Assembly: GCA_937959375.1 (NCBI GenBank)
Contig: CALGLS010000362.1
Coordinates: 1 to 11,717 of the forward strand
Direction: 5' to 3'
DNA from: an uncultured Saprospiraceae bacterium
GTDB lineage: Bacteria > Bacteroidota > Bacteroidia > Chitinophagales > Saprospiraceae
DNA length: 11,717 nucleotides
Shown piece by piece: positions 7,365-11,717 of this stretch. The position numbers were made by a program, and so were the translations under genes. How positions within the stretch are numbered: the stretch's first letter is position 1; the number at the start of each line of letters is the position of its first letter. A model generated the notes under the pieces. The model was not told where the DNA came from, searched no databases, and saw only the letters and a program-made list of their open reading frames with translations.

Positions 7365-8120
7365 ATGGATTTAATATTAAAAGTCTGGAGACAAAAAAAT
7401 AATGCTGATAGCGGTCGCTTTGAAAAATACAAAGTAAAGGCAAACGAGCATATGTCATTCTTAGAAATGATGGATGTACTCAACGAAGATTTATTGGCAA
7501 AAAAAGAAGAACCAATTGCATTTGAACACGATTGCCGTGAAGGTATCTGTGGTTCTTGTAATATGGTGATTGATGGTCGCCCACACGGACCAAACAATGG
7601 AACAACCACTTGTCAGTTACACATGCGTTTTTTCAAAGATGGTGACACCATTACTGTTGAACCATGGCGAGTAAAAGCATTCCCTGTAATCAAGGATTTG
7701 GTGGTAGACCGTTCTGCTTTTGATCGTATCATTCAGTCTGGTGGTTACATTTCAGTGAACACTGGTCAAGCTCAAGACGCGAATGCAATTCCAATTGAAA
7801 AAGATTTAGCAGGTCAGGCTTTTGATGCTGCGACTTGTATTGGTTGTGGTGCTTGCGCTGCTGCTTGCCCTAACGCATCTGCGATGTTGTTTACCTCTGC
7901 GAAGATTAACCACTTAGGTTTATTACCTCAGGGAGAAGTAGAACACTCTAAGCGTGTACAAGCAATGGTAACTCAGATGGATGAAGAAGGATTTGGAATG
8001 TGCTCTAATACTGGAGCTTGTGAAGTTGATTGTCCGAAAGAAATAAGTATCAGTAATATTGCTTTGATGAATCGCTCTTACTTTGGTTCTGTTTTTGGTT
8101 CTGATAAGGGATCAAAGTAA
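7365..8120 (+). CDS. sdhB: Succinate dehydrogenase / fumarate reductase iron-sulfur subunit
   Basis: This subunit wires FADH2 in SdhA to haem and quinone in SdhC through three clusters, all of whose cysteines are visible in the 251 residues. The N-terminal ferredoxin-like domain holds C57, C62, C65 and C83 for [2Fe-2S] (CREGICGSC). The C-terminal domain has CIGCGAC (158-164) plus C223 for [4Fe-4S], and C168, C213 and C219 for [3Fe-4S]; the assignments follow the E. coli pattern. The gene starts 54 nt after sdhA, a wider gap than sdhC-sdhA, holding a small imperfect stem (CTCG/CGAG) and a 9-codon open frame. It ends just before a bidirectional terminator, so it closes the operon. Confidence 0.97.
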   Translation: MDLILKVWRQKNNADSGRFEKYKVKANEHMSFLEMMDVLNEDLLAKKEEPIAFEHDCREGICGSCNMVIDGRPHGPNNGTTTCQLHMRFFKDGDTITVEPWRVKAFPVIKDLVVDRSAFDRIIQSGGYISVNTGQAQDANAIPIEKDLAGQAFDAATCIGCGACAAACPNASAMLFTSAKINHLGLLPQGEVEHSKRVQAMVTQMDEEGFGMCSNTGACEVDCPKEISISNIALMNRSYFGSVFGSDKGSK

Positions 8121-8137
8121 TTACTACTTAACTGTTC

Positions 8138-8175
8138 AAAAAAGGTGTTTTGGTTAATTCCAAAACACCTTTTTT
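8138..8175. terminator. Bidirectional intrinsic terminator between sdhB and rfaE2
   Basis: Arms 8138-8153 and 8160-8175 are perfect 16-bp reverse complements: six A, then GGTGTTTTGG, a 6-nt loop, then the complement ending in six T. A stem closed by GG/CC with an A tract on one side and a T tract on the other works in both directions. It sits 18 nt after the sdhB stop and 5 nt after the convergent rfaE2 stop. Confidence 0.93.
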
Positions 8176-8179
8176 AATT

Positions 8180-8665
8180 TTAACTTTTCTTAATTTTCAT
8201 TTCAATATTCGTAGTAGAATATCCTTTTACGAAAGCAAGACTTTTTACCTCTCCCCCATTTGCTAGCACTTCTTTTGAGCCAACGATTTGTTCTGTTTTC
8301 CAATCACCACCTTTTACTAATAAGTCAGGCATAATGGCTTTGATCAATTCAATTGGCGTGTCTTCTGCAAATTCAACGACTAAGTCTACGCATTCAAAAG
8401 CAGCTAGTAAATGTTGACGAGTAAGATCATCATTAATTGGACGATGATTACCTTTTAGTCGTTTCACAGAAGCATTCGAGTTAAGACCAACAATCAGTTT
8501 ATCTCCTTGTGCACGAGCGTCTACGAGATAGTGAATGTGGCCATAATGCAAAATATCGAAACAACCATTTGTGAAAACAATCTTAAGGCCTTCAGCCTTC
8601 CATTCTTTGGCCAAAGTCTGTGCTTTTTCAGTTGATACTATCTTTGATTTAATCCGTTCTATCAC
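8180..8665 (-). CDS. rfaE2: D-glycero-beta-D-manno-heptose 1-phosphate adenylyltransferase
   Basis: A stand-alone nucleotidyltransferase equivalent to the C-terminal half of E. coli HldE. It joins heptose 1-phosphate and ATP to give ADP-heptose and diphosphate, feeding lipopolysaccharide core synthesis. In 161 residues it shows TNGCFDILHYGH (32-43) with the HxGH motif (H40, H43), RPIN (75-78), the family stretch LLVKGGDW (115-122), and GYSTTNI (148-154) in place of the usual G-STT-II end. The matching kinase (rfaE1) is not in the window. The start is GTG at 8665, giving a 4-bp GTGA overlap with the upstream flippase-like gene and implying translational coupling. Related cytidylyltransferases share the fold, but the C-terminal KGGDW and STT motifs favour this assignment. 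Confidence 0.9.
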   Translation of the reverse strand: MIERIKSKIVSTEKAQTLAKEWKAEGLKIVFTNGCFDILHYGHIHYLVDARAQGDKLIVGLNSNASVKRLKGNHRPINDDLTRQHLLAAFECVDLVVEFAEDTPIELIKAIMPDLLVKGGDWKTEQIVGSKEVLANGGEVKSLAFVKGYSTTNIEMKIKKS

Positions 8666-9762
8666 AATGCTTCTTTTTGATGATCTGGCAGATTAGAATA
8701 ATCTTTTGGGGTGTAATTTTTATTCATGATTGGCAATAATATAAATGCCAACAATCCGATTGCAATATTACAACCGATCTGAACAGAGAAGAATAATATA
8801 TTGGCAAAAGAAAAGGCATCAGCAGGTGCTACTTCGTATATTTTCAAAGCTTCCGTCACAAAGAAATGATACGTTCCCATACCTCCAGGTGAAGGGACTA
8901 CAATTCCAAATGTTCCAAAAACAAATACCATAAGCGCAGCTAGAGGTTCCAATGCAGCAGTTGGCTCAAATGCAAAAAAGCACAAGTAGGTCATCAAGAA
9001 ATACATGAACCAAATGAAAAGCGTATGAAAAACAAACAACCATGGACGATCTAATTTTCCGATTGTTTTCAAGCCTTCTCCAAAGCCAATTAATAAGTTT
9101 ACTATCTTTTTATAAATTGCTGTATCTACTATTTTTTTCCGAAAGGCAAACAAGACTAATGCAGCTACAAGTCCTACCACACCCAAACCAATAATAATCG
9201 GATTTTGAAAAAGTGAACCACCTTCGTTTCCATTGTCCACCATTTTTTCTTGCAGATAATTTGTTAGTGTATCAAATTCAAGTAAAAAAGTTAGACCAAC
9301 AATCAGCAATAACATAATCACATCCAGCAGTCTGTCAAGTACAATAGTACCCATTGCTTTCTCAACAGGAATACCTTCATATTTTGAGATTAATCCTGCT
9401 CGTGCTACCTCTCCTGCACGTGGCAAAAAAAGATTGACAAAATAGGTAACGATAACAATCAAAAATGAATTTCCAAGTCGAGGTAGGTATCCTAAAGGTT
9501 TAAGTAGCATGTTCCATCGCATCGCTCGGCTTACATTACTTAGCGTAAACGTAACTAAGACCATTAGTATCCAGAAGAAATTACAACTTGTAAAGTCAGT
9601 GACTAACTTATCGAGCAAACTACAATCAGCTGCTGCTATACCATCTAGTTTACATTGTTCTTGAAAGGCTTCATTTTGTTTAGTAAACAGGTAGTACAGG
9701 ATCCCCATACCAATGCTGAGAAACAATAAAAATTTGAGAAAGTTTGACAGATATTTATTCAC
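8662..9762 (-). CDS. Flippase-like integral membrane protein (LPG_synthase_TM / UPF0104 family)
   Basis: A 366-residue polytopic protein with about eight hydrophobic segments (roughly 7-26, 60-77, 97-113, 137-161, 187-207, 241-265, 272-290 and 318-344). Family signatures are visible: SRAMRWNMLLKP (78-89), LPRAGEVARAGLIS (113-126), VLDRLLDV (141-148) and VPSPGGMGTYHFF (289-301). The family includes the membrane half of MprF and is linked to lipid or polyprenyl-linked glycan flipping; the substrate here is unknown. The start is GTG at 9762, since no in-frame ATG lies upstream before a stop near 9834. It overlaps rfaE2 by 4 bp, and pairing with an LPS-core precursor enzyme hints at an envelope lipid/glycan role (inference). 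Presence next to panD is a conserved arrangement in Bacteroidota. Confidence 0.88.
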   Translation of the reverse strand: MNKYLSNFLKFLLFLSIGMGILYYLFTKQNEAFQEQCKLDGIAAADCSLLDKLVTDFTSCNFFWILMVLVTFTLSNVSRAMRWNMLLKPLGYLPRLGNSFLIVIVTYFVNLFLPRAGEVARAGLISKYEGIPVEKAMGTIVLDRLLDVIMLLLIVGLTFLLEFDTLTNYLQEKMVDNGNEGGSLFQNPIIIGLGVVGLVAALVLFAFRKKIVDTAIYKKIVNLLIGFGEGLKTIGKLDRPWLFVFHTLFIWFMYFLMTYLCFFAFEPTAALEPLAALMVFVFGTFGIVVPSPGGMGTYHFFVTEALKIYEVAPADAFSFANILFFSVQIGCNIAIGLLAFILLPIMNKNYTPKDYSNLPDHQKEAL

Positions 9763-9877
9763 TGGTCTCGCTGATTTTAATAAGTGTATACTTTTAAGTA
9801 AATGCTCAAAATAATTAATAACCTCGAAAGTAGCCTATCATTATTTTGATCACTTACTTGTAACGAAAAACAAGTGA

Positions 9878-9885
9878 CAAAGATA
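9878..9885 (-). promoter_or_regulatory. Probable -7 box for the flippase-rfaE2 operon
   Basis: On the minus strand this reads TATCTTTG, an exact TAnnTTTG followed by TCAC as in many Bacteroidota promoters. At the -33 distance only a near match (TTTC) is present. The predicted leader is about 108 nt and starts within a small hairpin, which leaves room for post-transcriptional control. Confidence 0.55.
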
Positions 9886-9925
9886 TAATTAAATTAGAAG
9901 GAGGGAAAGAGAAGAATAAGAACCT

Positions 9926-10104
9926 GTTTGATCGCTAGACAAGATTAGAGTGGGAACTACAATTAAAGTGCTCGTCACACGTGAACGAATGACTAAGAAG
10001 AAGAGCTACAAAAATATTGGACCGAATAACTTTTTAGAAATGGGAAGTTTCTCTTGTACGAAATATTCGCATCAGAGGAAAACTTCCCATTCAGTTTGAT
10101 CGCT
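9926..10104. repeat. 11-bp direct repeat GTTTGATCGCT, two copies
   Basis: GTTTGATCGCT occurs at 9926-9936 and again at 10094-10104 in the same orientation, bracketing 157 bp that contain the long hairpin. Just inside the left copy, GAGTGGGAAC (9948-9957) resembles the complement of the right boundary (GAATGGGAAG). This could be a relic of a small inserted element with target duplication, a pair of protein-binding sites, or chance. Confidence 0.4.
10039..10091. terminator. Long hairpin downstream of panD, possible terminator
   Basis: AATGGGAAGTTT (10039-10050) pairs perfectly over 12 bp with its complement at 10080-10091. After a 2-nt bulge the stem continues with CTCT/AGAG (10051-10054 with 10074-10077) and ends in an inner CGAA-ATA-TTCG hairpin (10059-10069). 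It begins 33 nt after the panD stop. The following T tract is weak on both strands, so termination is plausible but a stable 3' end or a small structured RNA is also possible. Confidence 0.6.
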
Positions 10105-10124
10105 TCAAAGAACCATATAGCTGA

Positions 10125-10475
10125 CTAGCTAGTAAGTTTATTATTATCATCCACAAACGCGAGTGAAGGCTTAAAGGTCTTTGCTTCCTCAAAATCCATG
10201 AAGCCATAACCAATGATAATCACAATATCACCTACAGCTACTCTTCTAGCAGCAGCTCCGTTGAGGCAGATAATACCAGAACCTCTTTCGCCAGTGATGA
10301 CATAAGTCTCAAGGCGAGCTCCGTTATTATTATTAACTATTTGCACGCGCTCCCCATCTATGAGGTTTGCTGCATCCATAAGATCTTCATCGATAGTGAT
10401 ACTTCCGACGTAATTAAGGTTAGCCTCAGTAACCTTTGCTCTATGGATTTTTGATTTAAAACGTTGTATAAGCAT
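10125..10475 (-). CDS. panD: Aspartate 1-decarboxylase proenzyme
   Basis: It decarboxylates L-aspartate to beta-alanine, the substrate PanC joins to pantoate. The 116-residue proenzyme carries the self-cleavage site G24-S25 in YVGSITID, exactly where E. coli PanD is cut to create the pyruvoyl group on S25. Other family features are the basic start FKSKIHRAKVTEA (6-18), ERGSGIICLNGAAAR with the conserved N-G-A-A region, and GDIVIIIGYG. I start at the ATG at 10475: the frame is open to 10529, but the 18 extra residues are hydrophobic, not in the family and translated from an inverted-repeat region. panC lies 140 nt upstream on the same strand. Maturation may need a PanM/PanZ-like or self-processing route; this cannot be seen here. 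Confidence 0.95.
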   Translation of the reverse strand: MLIQRFKSKIHRAKVTEANLNYVGSITIDEDLMDAANLIDGERVQIVNNNNGARLETYVITGERGSGIICLNGAAARRVAVGDIVIIIGYGFMDFEEAKTFKPSLAFVDDNNKLTS

Positions 10476-10488
10476 AGTTTGGTAAAAG

Positions 10489-10525
10489 TACAAAATTTTG
10501 TAGACTAGTGCAAAAACAAGTCTAC
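10489..10525. promoter_or_regulatory. Overlapping inverted repeats just upstream of panD
   Basis: TACAAAATTTTGTA (10489-10502) is a perfect 14-bp palindrome 14 nt upstream of the panD ATG. It overlaps a second inverted repeat, GTAGACT (10500-10506) with AGTCTAC (10519-10525), a 7-bp stem with a 12-nt loop. The palindrome has the symmetry of a dimeric-repressor operator; as RNA, the two are alternative hairpins. No full TAnnTTTG box is present in the panC-panD gap. Function is unproven. Confidence 0.45.
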
Positions 10526-10615
10526 CCAACTTTATAATTGGTTAATTATGGTGAAACAAAATTTTATAACACATTGTTGTAATACGATTCTTACCCAAAA
10601 AAGGTTAGAATTATG

Positions 10616-11467
10616 CTACTTATTTTTATAAATCAGATTATCAATCAGACGAATCTCTCCTACCCAAACTGCCGTACAAGCCACCACGTAGTCAGTATCT
10701 GAAAACGATTCAATTGGCTGCAATGTAATAGCATTAACAATCTCAAAGTACTCTGGTTTGAAGGAAGGTATCGTTAATTCTTTTATTGCCCATTGCTGAA
10801 TTTCAGCAGGTGTTTGGGTAGCCATTTTCGCTTTACCTTTTTGCAAAGTTTGGCTCAACAACAATGCTTTTTCCCGTAAAGCAGGTTCTAATCGTACATT
10901 CCTTGAGCTCATTGCCAGGCCATCCTCTTGTCTTATGATCGCGCACATTTCCAAGTTAATAGGCATTTTGAGTTGGGTTAGCATATTTCTCACTATAGCT
11001 AATTGCTGAAAGTCCTTTTGCCCCATATAGAGGCTATGAGGTTCAACAATATCTAATAATCGCTTAACCACCTGGGCCATTCCATCAAAGTGTCCTGGTC
11101 TGAAATATCCTTCCATTACGGTAGCTAATTCACCAAAATCAAGCTTAAGCTCTGTGTTAAGCCCCGGTGGGTAAATTTCACTCACATCAGGCAAAAAGAG
11201 TACGTCATTGTCTACCGAAGTAAGCATTGCCATGTCTTTTGCAACTGTTCGAGGATACTTTTCGAGGTCAGCATCATCGTTAAATTGAGTAGGGTTAACG
11301 AAAATACTACATACGGTACAGTCGTTAGCTTCTACAGATTGTCGAATTAAAGAGAGATGACCATGGTGTAAAGCCCCCATTGTAGGTACAAACCCAATTT
11401 TGCCTCCTTTTTTGCGAATTTTGTTCAGATGACTCTGTAAGTCATTTACGTTCTTAAATAAATACAT
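10616..11467 (-). CDS. panC: Pantothenate synthetase (pantoate-beta-alanine ligase)
   Basis: It condenses D-pantoate and beta-alanine with ATP, via pantoyl adenylate, to give pantothenate, the precursor of coenzyme A. The 283 residues match the family length. Signatures are PTMGALHHGH (28-37) with the HxGH nucleotide motif (H34, H37), VNPTQF (57-62), GHFDGMAQVV (125-134), GQKDFQQ (149-155) and EDGLAMSSRN (181-190), the KMSKS-like segment. The ATG at 11467 is preferred to the in-frame ATG at 11524. The family begins at residues like MYLFKNV, and the longer start would lie upstream of the predicted transcript start. It is upstream of panD on the same strand, so beta-alanine supply and use are encoded together; panB and panE are not in the window. 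It is divergent from the probable glgA. Confidence 0.97.
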   Translation of the reverse strand: MYLFKNVNDLQSHLNKIRKKGGKIGFVPTMGALHHGHLSLIRQSVEANDCTVCSIFVNPTQFNDDADLEKYPRTVAKDMAMLTSVDNDVLFLPDVSEIYPPGLNTELKLDFGELATVMEGYFRPGHFDGMAQVVKRLLDIVEPHSLYMGQKDFQQLAIVRNMLTQLKMPINLEMCAIIRQEDGLAMSSRNVRLEPALREKALLLSQTLQKGKAKMATQTPAEIQQWAIKELTIPSFKPEYFEIVNAITLQPIESFSDTDYVVACTAVWVGEIRLIDNLIYKNK

Positions 11468-11521
11468 CTTGAATGGTAATAATGCGTTAGCAATAAAAGC
11501 CAAATTAGGCCAAAAAACAGC

Positions 11522-11529
11522 CAAATATA
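11522..11529 (-). promoter_or_regulatory. Probable -7 box of panC-panD
   Basis: On the minus strand this is TATATTTG, an exact TAnnTTTG, 55 bp upstream of the panC ATG. No clear TTTG lies 17-23 bp further up. Three GCCAAA hexamers (11499, 11509, 11520) run through the box and the predicted leader at 10- and 11-bp spacing. Confidence 0.5.
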
Positions 11530-11598
11530 GGCGTTTTTATTAACAAGGCTTTAACCACAAAGCAAGCAGCTATATTCGAAAAAGTCCCAATTTTTTAC

Positions 11599-11606
11599 TA
11601 AATTTG
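11599..11606 (+). promoter_or_regulatory. Probable -7 box of the glycogen synthase gene
   Basis: TAAATTTG followed by CAC matches the Bacteroidota -7 consensus, with a near match TTCG (11575-11578) 20 bp upstream as the -33 element. The ATG follows 60 nt downstream, so the leader is about 50 nt and A/T-rich. Confidence 0.55.
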
Positions 11607-11665
11607 CACACCTGTTCATTGAAAAGTGAAATATAATTTCGTTTTTATAAAATTATGTCGTGTAT

Positions 11666-11717
11666 ATGGATAAGAAGAAAGTTTTGATAATAACTCAGGA
11701 GATGCAGCCTTATACTG
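11666..11717 (+). CDS. glgA: Probable glycogen synthase, N-terminus only
   Basis: Only 17 codons are visible before the window ends: MDKKKVLIITQEMQPYT. The basic start followed by a strand and QEMQPYT resembles the N-terminus of GT5 glycogen/starch synthases in Bacteroidota, where the KxGG-equivalent ADP-glucose binding loop comes shortly after. Divergent placement from panC is also the familiar arrangement in this phylum. An upstream ATG at 11655 is in another frame. With so little sequence the call rests on this short similarity plus gene order. Confidence 0.62.
   Translation, partial: MDKKKVLIITQEMQPYT

Larger units (their letters stand above)
9763..10124. other. Noncoding stretch between panD and the flippase-like gene
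   Basis: I see no credible coding region in these 362 bp on either strand and no tRNA-like fold. The part nearest the flippase gene holds its likely promoter and a leader of about 100 nt with a small hairpin (ACTTGT 9856-9861 with ACAAGT 9870-9875). The rest holds a purine-rich patch (about 9895-9920), a long hairpin (10039-10091) and two copies of an 11-bp direct repeat, listed separately. Confidence 0.7.

Noticed and set aside
10124..10133. 10-bp palindrome ACTAGCTAGT at the panD stop codon
   Set aside because: It is too short to form a useful hairpin and partly coding; chance is sufficient.
10476..10529. Longer start for panD
   Set aside because: The added residues are hydrophobic and come from the palindromic leader. 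Starting at 10475 puts the processing site at G24-S25, as in E. coli.
11468..11524. Longer start for panC
   Set aside because: The extra 19 residues are not part of the PanC fold, and the predicted transcript starts downstream of that ATG.
1..11717. Possible mobile element, prophage, CRISPR array, tRNA or defence cluster
   Set aside because: I found no transposase, integrase, regular repeat-spacer pattern, cloverleaf or defence-type domain. All confident genes are metabolic, envelope or RNA-related.

Overview
The window looks like a chromosomal, mostly housekeeping segment of a Bacteroidota bacterium, possibly of the Saprospiria. Four things support this: several genes are preceded by the Bacteroidota promoter signature (TTTG, a 17-23 bp gap, then TAnnTTTG); Shine-Dalgarno sequences are almost absent and starts sit in A/T-rich leaders; the succinate dehydrogenase has the three-subunit form with a single five-helix cytochrome b; and glycogen synthase lies divergent from panC-panD next to a flippase-like membrane protein, an order familiar from this phylum. 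The species assignment is inference.

Left part (1-4404, all on the minus strand). A sigma-70-family (ECF-like) factor is followed after one base by a single-pass membrane protein, cut by the window edge, that looks like its anti-sigma partner. Upstream of the sigma gene lies a long A/T-rich imperfect inverted repeat that starts 2 nt after the stop codon of rnr (ribonuclease R). Upstream of rnr is a 167-residue protein I do not recognise. Its promoter diverges from the sdh promoter.

Middle (4569-8175, plus strand). sdhC-sdhA-sdhB encode succinate:quinone oxidoreductase (complex II), linking the TCA cycle to the menaquinone pool. The operon has a near-consensus promoter and ends in a symmetrical hairpin with A and T tracts that can terminate transcription from both sides.

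Right part (8180-11717). On the minus strand, a flippase-like (LPG_synthase_TM) membrane protein and the adenylyltransferase of ADP-heptose synthesis (rfaE2) overlap by 4 bp (GTGA), both with GTG starts. Upstream of them lies a 362-bp noncoding stretch with a long hairpin and an 11-bp direct repeat. Then come panD and panC, which supply beta-alanine and pantothenate for coenzyme A. The first 17 codons of a probable glycogen synthase begin on the plus strand at the right edge.

I found no tRNA, rRNA, CRISPR array, insertion sequence, phage gene or defence system. The observations most worth following are noncoding structures (the rnr-sigma inverted repeat, the panD-flippase hairpin region, the overlapping inverted repeats before panD), the sigma/putative anti-sigma pair, and the unknown 167-residue protein.
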